Origin: a virus
IMG/VR virus record: IMGVR_UViG_3300038825_000701
Location: 1 to 35,641 of that record
DNA: 35,641 nt
Reading direction: 5' to 3' (one strand)
In this document: in pieces, positions 20,843 through 29,639 of the stretch
How the letters are laid out: every line of letters starts with the position of its first letter
How positions within the stretch are numbered: position 1 is the first letter of the stretch
Made by a program: the position numbers and the translations under genes
Notes under the pieces: generated by a model
The model's database searches: none
What the model was told of the DNA's origin: nothing
What the model saw: only the letters and a program-made list of their open reading frames with translations

Positions 20843-22621
20843 TTATTTTGGAAAATCACCTATATTTAATTCTTGACCTGTTGCAACACTAAAAATTTTT
20901 CCATCAATAATTTTTATTAAATTTCTGCGTTCTGCTTCTTTAACTATATCAGGATAACTTGCTTGTATTACTGATATATCTTGTTTCAAAGGATTACCAG
21001 TTATAGCTTGTAATAAATCTTCAGAAGTTCCTGATACAGCAAATGCAGCATTAAAATCTGTATGATTTTTGTTATATCTTTCTATTAAGACTCTTTCTAA
21101 ACCAACAGCAATTTCTTCAAAATCATCAATACTAGCCTCTGAAGCAACACCAGTAATAATTTTATTTACAAAGTCTTTAATTTTTCTTGGTACACTACCA
21201 GCATTTGCTATTGTGTTAACTTCCGCTAAACTTAAATTAGAATCTTTAGTTAATGCAACAATACTTCTAGTTGCTTGTGCCCAAGCTTTAGAGTTTGGAT
21301 CTCTTACGCCTGTGCCTCTAGCCATATCAATTTGATCTTTTAGATTTTCCATTTGATCTAAACTATCAAGAGTTCCACTAGACAAATCTTTCCATAATTT
21401 GTATTGACCTAAAACATCTCCTACTTCTGTATTACCACCAGCTTTTTCAACTTCAATTTGCAGATCGTTTTTCCAATCCATAAATGCTTTATTACCTAAT
21501 ACACGACCATCTTCTATGTAATTTTCATTATTATTAATTTGTTCTAAATTTTGTGCTTGCTCAATAAAATCATTTGCAATATCTCTATATGCTGCATTAA
21601 TTGCACTTTCTGTTGTAGGAATAGTAATTGATTCTTTAGCTGTTTTAAGTAATTGTGCTTTAGCAGATGTATCTAATTCATTATATCCTGGTGAATTTAC
21701 AACTGATTGCACTACAGCAGCTTCAAAACTATTTGGTAAATCTGTTTTATTAGTTTGAGCTGTTTGCACCCATTTACCTTTTTGTCCATTCCATGTTTCA
21801 GTTATTTCAAATGTACCTTCTGGAGTATCATTAACATATGTACGAGTAGCTGCTGCAACTAATTCTTGTTGAGATTCTTGTATTTCAACCCATTCATTAT
21901 CTTTTTTATTGTATTGTTTATATACATCATATCTTTGCATGTCACCTTTTTTGTTTAACCTATATTCAGGAAAATTTTGTATTTGTGCATTTGATGTATC
22001 ACCAGCTAAATTTAAAGTTCGCTTAGCTTCAGCAATCATTTTCTGTTGTGTTTCTACATTGCCTGTTGCTACTGCTGTTTGGTATGCAGGATCATTTTCA
22101 AGTGTATTAGTAAATAATTGATCTAATGTTAATTCAGCAGGAGTAGTAGTTTTTACAGCAGATTCTCCAGGAACAAGTTGACCTGTTGCTTTAAAACGAG
22201 TAGCACCATTTATATCTTGGAAGGTTTCTTTAGACCTAGTCAAAGCTGCTTGTTCAATTTTATTAGCTTCTTGCATTGCTAATTGTGCTTCATTAAATAA
22301 ATTTGCTTTACTTAACATATTTGCTAATTTTTTATAATCAGCAGCAGTTTGTGGCATTGGCATTTCTTTTTGTATAGATTCTAAAAGTTGCATTTTTTGC
22401 AATCTTGGATCTACTGGTGCTTCTGTGCCAGTTAAAAACCGACCAAATCCTTCTAAAGCTGCTCCTTGTGTTTTACCAATATCTATTGCATTAAGCATCA
22501 TTCCTGAACGCTTAGTACCTGCTAAATTTACAGCATTGTTAATATCAGCTTGTTGATTTGCTTGTGCTTCATCTAACAATAATTGTTTAAGGCCAAACAT
22601 ATCATTACTGTATTCTGCCAT
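20843..22621 (-). CDS. Internal virion protein, predicted
   Basis: The product has 592 residues, is Gln/Asn/Ala-rich and mostly helical. The N-terminal GLKQLLLDEAQANQQADINN and a proline-poor body resemble ejected inner-core proteins. A VDPRLQKMQLLESIQKEMP region and a low-complexity Glu/Thr middle follow. No catalytic motif was found. It lies 9 bp upstream of the 1039-residue gene in the same operon. The call rests on size, composition and order. Confidence 0.6.
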   Translation of the reverse strand: MAEYSNDMFGLKQLLLDEAQANQQADINNAVNLAGTKRSGMMLNAIDIGKTQGAALEGFGRFLTGTEAPVDPRLQKMQLLESIQKEMPMPQTAADYKKLANMLSKANLFNEAQLAMQEANKIEQAALTRSKETFQDINGATRFKATGQLVPGESAVKTTTPAELTLDQLFTNTLENDPAYQTAVATGNVETQQKMIAEAKRTLNLAGDTSNAQIQNFPEYRLNKKGDMQRYDVYKQYNKKDNEWVEIQESQQELVAAATRTYVNDTPEGTFEITETWNGQKGKWVQTAQTNKTDLPNSFEAAVVQSVVNSPGYNELDTSAKAQLLKTAKESITIPTTESAINAAYRDIANDFIEQAQNLEQINNNENYIEDGRVLGNKAFMDWKNDLQIEVEKAGGNTEVGDVLGQYKLWKDLSSGTLDSLDQMENLKDQIDMARGTGVRDPNSKAWAQATRSIVALTKDSNLSLAEVNTIANAGSVPRKIKDFVNKIITGVASEASIDDFEEIAVGLERVLIERYNKNHTDFNAAFAVSGTSEDLLQAITGNPLKQDISVIQASYPDIVKEAERRNLIKIIDGKIFSVATGQELNIGDFPK

Positions 22622-22630
22622 TATTTTCTC

Positions 22631-23512
22631 CTATCCAAAAAGTCCTTTAGCTGCTGTACCCGCACCTGGCATAACAGTATTTAATCCAAATTCAAAAATA
22701 TTACCCCAAAAATTACTTTTACTTTTTCTTTTTGCAGCATCAGCAGCAGCCATTTGATCGTATTGTGCTGTTACTGCATCCGATTCATTTTGAAAATTAG
22801 TAGTAGCATCTAATTTAGAAAGCTGATTAGCTAAAAGTGTATTTCCTGCTGATCCTTGTCCTATCATTGCATCAATGTTTAGATTTCTATTACCAGTCAA
22901 AAAATTACCAAAATTCATTACATCTTGGTCAATTCCTGCTAAAGCTTGTAAATTTTGTTGCCCAATATTTTCTGCTGCATTTGCATCTTCTAATTGTATT
23001 TTTGTAGATGATGCACCAGTAGCAATTTGTCTTGCCCTTCTTTCTGCTTCTTCTCTAGCACGCTGAGTTGAAAACAACGACATAGCTTCATCATAACGAT
23101 TTTGTCGCATACCTTCATAACCACCGCTAAAAAAATCTTGTGCTTGTTTACCTAAAATGTCTGTAAGCATACCTGTTTGATCGTATATGCCTTTTTCCAT
23201 TTCATTTAATTCAGATGTAAATTTACCATCTTTATATGTATTTGTAAAACCAATTCCTGCCATATCAGGAGTTGTTAAATTTAATATATTTTCTGATATT
23301 TTTTGTTGACCACTTACATCCATTGCACCATATTTGCCTGGATTTTCACCTTGACTTGCTATATATTTTCCAGCACTATTAGCTATGTCTGTAAAACTTG
23401 AAGTTGGCGTTATTCTGGGTTTAGTTTTTGCAAAAGTTGTTGCATTTCTTCGTATAGCATTTTCTCTATTATTTTGAGGCAAACTTCTTTTGTATACACC
23501 TGCTCCTATCAT
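22631..23512 (-). CDS. Internal virion / DNA-transfer-type protein
   Basis: The product has 293 residues from ATG at 23512 (TAGGAGA upstream); a longer frame to 23551 lacks a ribosome site. It has a basic start (VYKRSLPQNNRENAIRRN) and a long helical middle rich in Arg, Gln and Ala (REEAERRARQIATGASS). The C-terminal end is short and hydrophobic with Gly (FEFGLNTVMPGAGTAAKGLF), a pattern seen in ejected membrane-inserting virion proteins. It is the first of three internal-virion-type genes. Confidence 0.6.
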   Translation of the reverse strand: MIGAGVYKRSLPQNNRENAIRRNATTFAKTKPRITPTSSFTDIANSAGKYIASQGENPGKYGAMDVSGQQKISENILNLTTPDMAGIGFTNTYKDGKFTSELNEMEKGIYDQTGMLTDILGKQAQDFFSGGYEGMRQNRYDEAMSLFSTQRAREEAERRARQIATGASSTKIQLEDANAAENIGQQNLQALAGIDQDVMNFGNFLTGNRNLNIDAMIGQGSAGNTLLANQLSKLDATTNFQNESDAVTAQYDQMAAADAAKRKSKSNFWGNIFEFGLNTVMPGAGTAAKGLFG

Positions 23513-23522
23513 GATTAATCTC

Positions 23523-24176
23523 CTATGCTGTGCGTTTCCACATATAGACAACTATATATGGTTGTAAAATATCGTGAGTGTGTGCTGCTCCACCACCTGC
23601 TGCTTGTATTGCTCCACTTGAGCCAAGATTAGGTTCACCAGAAGAACCATCAACAGAAGCTACTGTTGTATTTCCGTCTTGTTTTAAAAGCCTGTCATAA
23701 CTTCCATTACTATGATTATGTGAAGGTATTTCATTAAGTGTTAATGTGTGTGCATCTGTTTCAGCACCACCTGTCGCATTAAGCGTATCAAATGTACCAC
23801 TTGATGCTTTACCTACTGGAACTCTGCCTTCTGCGTATGCTTCCCAAGTACCAAATCCAAGAAGTGTTGCAGGATTTGTTGCTACTTCTGCGTTTGTATA
23901 TATAGAACCAACTGGATATAAAGCAGCTTTGACTGCTGTTATTGCTGCGGTAACAAAAGCTGTTGTTGCTACTTGTGTTGTGTTTGTATTTGCTGAAGCA
24001 GTAGTTGCACTAAAAGATTCTGAAGCACTACCATTTAAATCAGCTTTTGTATTAACTGCTGTTTGTACTGCTGTAAACTCAGTATTAAAATCTGCACCAG
24101 AAATTACTTTTGCTGCATCAGAGTCCGATAATGCATCTTTTCCCGACCAAGATACTGCTATTGTATAATTTGCCAT
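23523..24176 (-). CDS. Tail fibre with collar domain (short)
   Basis: The product has 217 residues. The first 85 are Ala/Thr/Asn-rich stalk-like sequence. The C-terminal part is a phage tail-collar domain: YPVGSIYTNAEVATNPATLL, FGTWEAYAEGRVPVGK, then LTLNEIPSHNHSNGSY and a closing HTHDILQPYIVVYMWKR. The HNH/HTH histidines are typical metal-binding residues of collar-type receptor tips. It lies next to the nozzle-like gene and is one of two collar proteins in the window; the other is at 32793. Confidence 0.85.
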   Translation of the reverse strand: MANYTIAVSWSGKDALSDSDAAKVISGADFNTEFTAVQTAVNTKADLNGSASESFSATTASANTNTTQVATTAFVTAAITAVKAALYPVGSIYTNAEVATNPATLLGFGTWEAYAEGRVPVGKASSGTFDTLNATGGAETDAHTLTLNEIPSHNHSNGSYDRLLKQDGNTTVASVDGSSGEPNLGSSGAIQAAGGGAAHTHDILQPYIVVYMWKRTA

Positions 24177-25801
24177 TATCTTATTTTCCCTTGTTTATGT
24201 AATAAAGTTAAGTCTTGTAAACTTGTGTCAAAGCCATTTGATTCTATAGATATTTCTAGTTTCAAATTTTTAGCCGAACCTGTTAATGGTGTTTTGTATT
24301 CTTGTAGACCAAATACAGGTTTATATGTAACTCCTGACTTGCCATATAAAGATGTAGCAGAACCCCATAACGCTTGTGTTCCTGTTGTTACTGGGTTTAA
24401 AGTTATAGAAGTTGTTGGTGATGGACTTGGACTATAGTCTTTATACCACTTTAAACCTAAAGTTGCTCCAGAACCGCCTTCTAACACCATAAACAATCTT
24501 TTTAATAAAGATGCAGCTACAGATTGTCCTAAATTAATCCAAGTAGTTGCTATTCCGCTAGTGTAAGAACTATTAATATATGTTTGTAAACCACTAGGAT
24601 ATGATAAATCTGTATCATAATATCCTTCATATCCAGCAATACTTCCATCTTGCTGTCCTACTAACAATCCATATAATGTTGTATATGTTAAACTTGCTGG
24701 CTCTCTATCATTATCAAAAAACCATGTTGTAATTCTAGGTGCTCCATTTGGTGTAGCATGTTTAAAATCAAACACATAATTTATATTTTTATCAACAAAA
24801 GATAATATATATATTCCTTCATTTTCTACATAAATACTTTTAATATTTGTGCTTTGTCCTATATTTCTAATTAATGTATCTTTAATATTTAAAGATAAAT
24901 CTAGTAAAGGTAGTTTGTCTTTTTCTGTTGTACGAGCTAAAGACCTTAAACCTGTTGAAGAAATAAAAACTAAATCATCACCTATAGCTTGTATACTATC
25001 TCTACTTACGCATCCAACACCTTGTATTACTTCATCTAATGCCATACTTCCTATAACATTTGGGCTGTTATATATTGCAATATTATTTTTACCAAACACA
25101 ACTAACTTACCAAAAAACGGATGAATTGCTATAATATCATCTGAACCCCAAACAGTTTTTAAATCAATTAAACCACCATTTGAAGCACCATTTTCTGTTG
25201 TTGTTCTAAAATCATCAGCATCTAATAAACTAGAATAATACAAAACATCTTTAGATTCAGCAACACCACCTACCCACATGCGACCATAAAAACCCATACC
25301 ACAACTAGGTTTAAATTCACCAGAAGTAACACTTGAAGGTCTGTGTGCATTATCAAACGCAGCCCATTTACTGCCAGAGCCTTGTGAACCATCATATCTT
25401 TGTGGTACAACACCTGCATGTATACAAGTTAATCTATTATTAAAATTTATAAACTGCCAATCACTTGTGCTACCAGATACAGTATGTTTAACATCAGCAC
25501 CACTACTAGGAAAAGCTGCATTAGGTGCAGTAAAATCTATTGTATATATACTTGTACCATGACTAGCAAATATTTTATTTGTACCATTGTCATTATGCTC
25601 AACAATTGAACCTATTTTTGTACCAGATGGTGTTACTTTTTGTTTTAAACCTTTTCTAAAAGCAATACGACCAGACTCTCTTATTACCACATTTTCTGCT
25701 TTTGTAAGATAAGAAGGATTAAGTGTTGCTGGATTATCTTGTGTGTTTAATCCATTAATACCTATATCTTGTAAAGGTTGATATGTAAGTTCTTTAGCCA
25801 T
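24176..25801 (-). CDS. Tail nozzle / tubular protein B-like
   Basis: The product has 541 residues, β-rich throughout. The start (QPLQDIGINGLNTQDNPATL, then KAENVVIRESGRIAFRKGLK) matches the opening of T7 gp12-like tail tubular B and P22-type stabilisation proteins. Repeated Trp/Gly strand units suggest a β-propeller (WQFINFNNRLTCIH, FFGKLVVFGKNNIAIY). It would form the distal tail tube. It follows the predicted adaptor, and both neighbours abut it with 1-bp overlaps. No single diagnostic motif exists, so the call relies on pattern and order. Confidence 0.75.
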   Translation of the reverse strand: MAKELTYQPLQDIGINGLNTQDNPATLNPSYLTKAENVVIRESGRIAFRKGLKQKVTPSGTKIGSIVEHNDNGTNKIFASHGTSIYTIDFTAPNAAFPSSGADVKHTVSGSTSDWQFINFNNRLTCIHAGVVPQRYDGSQGSGSKWAAFDNAHRPSSVTSGEFKPSCGMGFYGRMWVGGVAESKDVLYYSSLLDADDFRTTTENGASNGGLIDLKTVWGSDDIIAIHPFFGKLVVFGKNNIAIYNSPNVIGSMALDEVIQGVGCVSRDSIQAIGDDLVFISSTGLRSLARTTEKDKLPLLDLSLNIKDTLIRNIGQSTNIKSIYVENEGIYILSFVDKNINYVFDFKHATPNGAPRITTWFFDNDREPASLTYTTLYGLLVGQQDGSIAGYEGYYDTDLSYPSGLQTYINSSYTSGIATTWINLGQSVAASLLKRLFMVLEGGSGATLGLKWYKDYSPSPSPTTSITLNPVTTGTQALWGSATSLYGKSGVTYKPVFGLQEYKTPLTGSAKNLKLEISIESNGFDTSLQDLTLLHKQGKIR

Positions 25802-26502
25802 TATCTAAAATTAACTGTTCCATGAGAATAATTTTCTTTAATATACCAATCTGATTCGTATTGTGTATTTCCACTATCTAACATAATAGCTTGTTTAATT
25901 GCATCGTTTGCTTCTTGTGCCATAAGACTAGATTGTGTACCACCATCTTCACCACGCTCAGATATAGCCCTTGCCCATGCACCAAGTATTACTGGTTTAG
26001 AAGGTATTTTTAAAACTGTAGAAGCTGTAGATAAATCATCTTGTGGTTTAACAATATCAAAAGACAATGTATGTGCTTCTGTAGGTACTGGTGATAAATC
26101 TACTTTTAAATTATTAGAACTATCACTACCATTAAAAGCGTAATACAATGGCTCACCTGTTTCATCTGTAGGATATTTAACTGTGTTTATATAATTTCTA
26201 CTAGCTTGATTTAAATGTATTCCAGTATCATTATTAACTACATCAATAATTTTAATTTCCTGACCAGAACTTAGGTTGTAATTTTTTGTACCTGCTACTG
26301 TAGTTATATTAACTGTTTCTCTTAAATTTAACCAATCATGATAATTTTCTATATTTCTTTTACTATCATTTATTAAAGCACCTATTACTTTTTGATAAGC
26401 TGATACTGTACTAGAGTCATTAATATTGCCAGACCAATCTGTTGCAATTGTATCTTCTCTAAGTCGTATTAGCACTTGATTTATTAATTCTCTATATGTC
26501 AT
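25801..26502 (-). CDS. Head-tail adaptor / tail tubular protein A-like
   Basis: The product has 233 residues. It starts TYRELINQVLIRLREDTIAT and runs through a helical stretch (VIGALINDSKRNIENYHDWL) into a β-rich body (INITTVAGTKNYNL-like strand, TLSFDIVKPQDDL). This is the signature of T7 gp11-type adaptors that sit between portal and nozzle. It directly precedes the nozzle gene in transcription order, as in other podoviruses. The C-terminal helix (LMAQEANDAIKQAIMLDSGN) is also typical. Confidence 0.8.
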   Translation of the reverse strand: MTYRELINQVLIRLREDTIATDWSGNINDSSTVSAYQKVIGALINDSKRNIENYHDWLNLRETVNITTVAGTKNYNLSSGQEIKIIDVVNNDTGIHLNQASRNYINTVKYPTDETGEPLYYAFNGSDSSNNLKVDLSPVPTEAHTLSFDIVKPQDDLSTASTVLKIPSKPVILGAWARAISERGEDGGTQSSLMAQEANDAIKQAIMLDSGNTQYESDWYIKENYSHGTVNFR

Positions 26503-26505
26503 ATA

Positions 26506-27261
26506 CTATCCTTTAATTATTTTTCCCCAAACTGAACATCTACCATCTACTATATCTACAACCTCAACTTGAAAATTTCCATTGTCAAAAAAAGTTACAA
26601 TACCAAAAGCGTGATTCCAGTTATGTAGTCTGCCTTTTAACCATGTGTTGTTTTCTGCTGACATATCTTTTAAACAACCCATTGACCAAGCACTTATATT
26701 TCCATCTAATAATCTTGTTGATGAAAACCTTGAAACATCATGTGTGTGTCCGTACATAATGTTTGTACCATATCTTTCTAAATGTGTCTTAGCATGAGTA
26801 GTTGTTGTATACGCACCATGTACAAAAGACAATTTACCAATAGTTAAAACTTCATTGTATTTGCGATACTCATAGCCTCTGTCATCCCATTTACAAGCAT
26901 TTCTAAATAAATACTGTTCAAGGTATGGGTTTTCTAATACAAAAGCATCTAGCCATTCGTCATGATTACCTGCAAGAATATGTCGAGTATTGCATTTAAT
27001 CTTGTCTAACACCCTGTCAAACCTGTCTATTTGTTTATTAACAGCTTTAACTTCTTTATCTATTTCTGGTAACTGGTACTCTAGTGGTGGTCTTTTCTGT
27101 CGTTTATACCTATGCCCCGATACAGAATTCCATTCTCCAACATCACCCAGATTAATAAATATGTCTGGTTTAATTTCTTCTATTGCCTTTAGTACAACTT
27201 TGACCGCTTTCTCATCATGTATTGGAAAGTGTTGGTCGGGTATAACTACCGCCCTTTTCAT
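26506..27261 (-). CDS. Calcineurin-like metallophosphoesterase
   Basis: The 251-residue product has all five metal-site blocks. They are D9-x-H11 (PDQHFP), G39-D40 (LGDVGEW), G98-NHD (AGNHDEW, 98-101), H148 (FVHGAY), and GHTHD at 171-175. These give a dinuclear metal centre for phosphate-ester cleavage. Phage relatives act on nucleic acids, nucleotides or proteins; the substrate here is unknown. It lies inside the tail module between the adaptor gene and a holin-like gene, an unusual place for an enzyme. It is presumably expressed late. Confidence 0.92.
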   Translation of the reverse strand: MKRAVVIPDQHFPIHDEKAVKVVLKAIEEIKPDIFINLGDVGEWNSVSGHRYKRQKRPPLEYQLPEIDKEVKAVNKQIDRFDRVLDKIKCNTRHILAGNHDEWLDAFVLENPYLEQYLFRNACKWDDRGYEYRKYNEVLTIGKLSFVHGAYTTTTHAKTHLERYGTNIMYGHTHDVSRFSSTRLLDGNISAWSMGCLKDMSAENNTWLKGRLHNWNHAFGIVTFFDNGNFQVEVVDIVDGRCSVWGKIIKG

Positions 27262-27263
27262 TA

Positions 27264-27695
27264 TTACCTACCTTTTGCTAATTGTGCTCCAAAGTAGAAT
27301 TCAATAATCATTGTTGCCCATCTAAATATTTCATCAAATTTCAACATTCCTTCTACAGTAACATACTCTATTTCATCTGCTGTCAATTGAAATCCTAATA
27401 TACTAAAACCTTCTGTTACTGTCGGTATAACAGTTGGCACATTCCAAAACACAGGGGCTACCTGTGTAAATATAACTAAAGCTAATATAGTTAAAATTAT
27501 AATTCGTCTGTTCATAGCAGCCATTGGACTTTCTTTTTGTGCCATTGACCTAGCTTGATTAATAGAATCATTCCTAACTTGTAGGTTTTCTATCATCATT
27601 TTTTGTTGTTCTTGTGCTGCTTGACTTTTAAGTGCAAATAACTTTGCAATAAATCCAAGTGCAATTGGTGCTATATTTGTTAAAAATCCTATCAT
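27264..27695 (-). CDS. Holin-like protein with about three membrane segments
   Basis: The product has 143 residues. Hydrophobic segments are at about 3-20 (GFLTNIAPIALGFIAKLF), 67-87 (RIIILTILALVIFTQVAPVF) and, weaker, 125-140 (WATMIIEFYFGAQL), separated by a polar helix. Size and layout fit three-segment holins, including those of gene-transfer-agent type. It would make the inner membrane permeable late in infection. I see no endolysin next to it, so the assignment stays tentative. Confidence 0.55.
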   Translation of the reverse strand: MIGFLTNIAPIALGFIAKLFALKSQAAQEQQKMMIENLQVRNDSINQARSMAQKESPMAAMNRRIIILTILALVIFTQVAPVFWNVPTVIPTVTEGFSILGFQLTADEIEYVTVEGMLKFDEIFRWATMIIEFYFGAQLAKGR

Positions 27696-27895
27696 GCCAT
27701 TACTTTAATTAAATTTAACATGCCTACTTCACTTGCTAAAAAATATGCAAAACCACCATAAATAAAATATCTTATTTGATTTAACATATTAAATATTTTT
27801 TGTATTTTATCGTTGGTATCGTCAATCTTACTAAAAAGTTTAGCTATTTGATTAGAATGTTTATCTAGTTGTAATTGCACTCTATTGTTTTCCAT
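27692..27895 (-). CDS. Small coiled-coil membrane protein
   Basis: The product has 67 residues: a heptad helix at about 5-40 (HSNQIAKLFSKIDDTNDKIQ) and one C-terminal hydrophobic segment (FIYGGFAYFLASEVGML). It starts as TAATG on the basic microprotein before it and overlaps the holin-like gene as ATGA. A helper for the holin or a minor envelope component is possible. Function unknown. Confidence 0.6.
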   Translation of the reverse strand: MENNRVQLQLDKHSNQIAKLFSKIDDTNDKIQKIFNMLNQIRYFIYGGFAYFLASEVGMLNLIKVMA

Positions 27896-28020
27896 TACTT
27901 TTTAAACCCTTTCTTCATTTTTGCATAGGCTTTTTTAGTAATAGTAGATTTAGACTTTGGTCTACTAATACCTTTTTTCTTCCTAGCATTAATGTTTGCG
28001 TATAGTCCTCGTTTAGCCAT
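27895..28020 (-). CDS. 41-residue basic protein
   Basis: The protein MAKRGLYANINARKKKGISR continues with a Lys/Ser tail. Short proteins of this MAKRGLYANI type recur in many phages, next to virion genes. Its net charge is strongly positive, fitting a DNA- or scaffold-binding role. It starts as TAATG on the preceding stop and ends as TAATG on the next start. Function unknown. Confidence 0.65.
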   Translation of the reverse strand: MAKRGLYANINARKKKGISRPKSKSTITKKAYAKMKKGFKK

Positions 28021-28280
28021 TACCACTTCACCTTGTTTGCCCAATAAGCTGCACTCATCTTACCTTTCTTAATATTTTTACCATGTCTAGCTTTAAATGA
28101 TTTAGACCTAGCTGTTGTTTTTCTATCGCCAGTAACTCCTTGTTGACCAAATCTAATTGTTTTAATTTGATTTCCATCTTTTGCTACTACAACATGGCTC
28201 TTTGTTTTATGACTAGGTGTACGCTTGGGTTTGTTAAATCCAGATACACCTGCCCTAGCTAATCTTGAATCTTTAGCCAT
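28020..28280 (-). CDS. 86-residue basic phage protein
   Basis: The sequence begins AKDSRLARAGVSGFNKPKRT and includes SHVVVAKDGNQIKTIRFGQQ, then a basic segment (RSKSFKARHGKNIKKGKMSA) and AYWANKVKW. I have seen this pattern (KIKTIRFGQQGV...SFKARH...AYWAN) in many tailed phages. It has a β core and a basic arm, so nucleic-acid binding is plausible. Its role is not established. It is part of a TAATG-coupled run of small basic proteins. Confidence 0.75.
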   Translation of the reverse strand: MAKDSRLARAGVSGFNKPKRTPSHKTKSHVVVAKDGNQIKTIRFGQQGVTGDRKTTARSKSFKARHGKNIKKGKMSAAYWANKVKW

Positions 28281-28378
28281 TATTTCTTACCTTTCCTCAT
28301 TGGTGCTTTTTTCTTGGCATTTTTTTTCATAGGTGGTCTACCTCTTTTGCTTCCGTATGTTCCTTTTCCGTATGGCAT
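28280..28378 (-). CDS. 32-residue basic protein
   Basis: The peptide MPYGKGTYGSKRGRPPMKKN continues as a lysine tail. Such MPYGKGTYG proteins occur in many phages beside the two preceding families. The GRPP element resembles an AT-hook core. GGAG is 7 nt upstream. It ends as TAATG on the next gene. Confidence 0.6.
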   Translation of the reverse strand: MPYGKGTYGSKRGRPPMKKNAKKKAPMRKGKK

Positions 28379-28387
28379 ATTATTCTC

Positions 28388-28855
28388 CTAGTTTGCTAGT
28401 GGGTTATCTAAAGACTCTTGTATTCTTTTTTCCATATCTAACTTAGTTTTTTCTACTTTTATCTCAAATCTGTCTAGTTTATCATCATAATTAGTAAGTT
28501 TGGTGTCTACTGACTGTAACTTACCATCAACTTTCGACTCAAGATTCCATTGTGCATTACGCAAATCTGTCATATCTTTCTTTAATTCTATCTTAATTGC
28601 GTTTGCATGTTCTTCAATTCTTATAACATCAGCAGAAGTCTTAGACATTTGTCCTGCTATAGCGTCTAAGTCCAAATTTGCTATAGATTCAACTTTTTGG
28701 TACATAAGAAAGCCACCATACAGCGTACCAACAATCGTTGAAATAAAGGCAAATGCTCCAACGATACTCGCACCACTTAATCTAAGTCCAAAAATCTTTA
28801 ATCTTTTGTCTTTTAGACCTTCGCCTTGTCTAACTATGTCCTCTAAATCTGCCAT
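28388..28855 (-). CDS. Membrane-anchored coiled-coil protein
   Basis: The product has 155 residues. After a basic start (RQGEGLKDKRLKIFGLRLSG) there is a membrane segment at about 28-52 (ASIVGAFAFISTIVGTLYGG), then about 90 residues of coiled coil (EEHANAIKIELKKDMTDLRN and KLDRFEIKVEKTKLDMEKR). This resembles inner-membrane spanins or chemoreceptor-like rods. It overlaps the exported-protein gene at 28855 as TGATG, so it may be the inner-membrane partner of that cassette. Function is not known. Confidence 0.65.
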   Translation of the reverse strand: MADLEDIVRQGEGLKDKRLKIFGLRLSGASIVGAFAFISTIVGTLYGGFLMYQKVESIANLDLDAIAGQMSKTSADVIRIEEHANAIKIELKKDMTDLRNAQWNLESKVDGKLQSVDTKLTNYDDKLDRFEIKVEKTKLDMEKRIQESLDNPLAN

Positions 28856-29271
28856 CAGTTGTTAAATGCACCATCATTTTGTAATTGTTTAAGATATTCT
28901 ATCTCTTGTCTTAACCTTTCTACCTCTAATCTGCGTCTTTGTAACTCAAGTTGGTATAAAGTATTACAATTTATTCGCTCTTTTGGTGCATCTAAAGGTA
29001 TTATTATTCTAGCATACAATCCAACATCTTTGGTCTGTGGATTTAAATCATTTTTTTTACCTATAATTGGCACTACTGCGTTGTTTATTACTCCAGTAAA
29101 CCCAAATTCAAAGTTTGTTGCACCACCTATACTATTAGAACAATCTAAATCACCTGCTTTAATTTTGTCTGAGCCACTACTTGTACCCGAACTTGGTAAA
29201 GAAAATGACATTGAGTTGCTTTCAGCTATTGTTTGCGTACTTAACAACAACAAAATAACTAACCACCTCAC
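28855..29271 (-). CDS. Exported protein with C-terminal coiled coil
   Basis: The product has 138 residues from GTG at 29271 (GAGG 6 nt upstream). A signal peptide MRWLVILLLLSTQTIA-ES is followed by a Ser/Gly-rich part and a β region (TNFEFGFTGVINNAVVPIIG, then VGLYARIIIPLD). Two cysteines, 44 and 102, could pair in the periplasm. The last 35 residues are a coiled coil (LYQLELQRRRLEVERLRQEI). It closes the run of exported genes and could link to the membrane-anchored coiled-coil protein encoded next. I recognise no named family. Confidence 0.65.
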   Translation of the reverse strand: MRWLVILLLLSTQTIAESNSMSFSLPSSGTSSGSDKIKAGDLDCSNSIGGATNFEFGFTGVINNAVVPIIGKKNDLNPQTKDVGLYARIIIPLDAPKERINCNTLYQLELQRRRLEVERLRQEIEYLKQLQNDGAFNN

Positions 29272-29639
29272 TTAAACCTCGAACATATCTTTGATTCTAC
29301 TATAGGTTTAAAGTCATCATTGCCTCTAAGTTTAGATGTTGAGCATATATACTCTGCTCTTTTAGAATCATTGTCATTTACATAAACATCAAACTTAACA
29401 CGACTCAAATACTTTACTCTTAATATTTTGTACCTAGTTACAAATGGTATAGGTTGCCAATCTTTATCAAACACACCTATTTGATACCATTGCACATCTG
29501 ACCTTTTATTAAAAACTTCCATAGAAGTCATTTTAGCACTTGGTATAAACGACATTTTCCACTTTGGGTAAGTGGGTGTCATATCATGGGCAGCTACAAT
29601 ACTAGATAGCAATGCCCACAGTATTACTGGGCGATACAT
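29268..29639 (-). CDS. Exported single-domain PapD-like (Ig-fold) protein, tentative
   Basis: The product has 123 residues with a signal peptide (MYRPVILWALLSSIVAA). The mature sequence has the strand pattern of the N-terminal domain of PapD-type pilus chaperones. It contains VFNKRSDVQWYQIGVFDKDW, then PFVTRYKILRVKYLSRVKFD and RAEYICSTSKL, with Cys99 and Cys119. Full chaperones have a second domain that is missing here, and I cannot confirm the diagnostic Arg/Lys pair. It lies directly after a pilin-like gene, the usual order of chaperone-usher operons. The assignment is inference. Confidence 0.45.
   Translation of the reverse strand: MYRPVILWALLSSIVAAHDMTPTYPKWKMSFIPSAKMTSMEVFNKRSDVQWYQIGVFDKDWQPIPFVTRYKILRVKYLSRVKFDVYVNDNDSKRAEYICSTSKLRGNDDFKPIVESKICSRFK

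Noticed and set aside
28859-29275. 138-codon plus-strand frame almost exactly opposite an exported-protein gene
   Set aside because: Mirror frame; the minus-strand gene has signal peptide, ribosome site and coupled neighbours.
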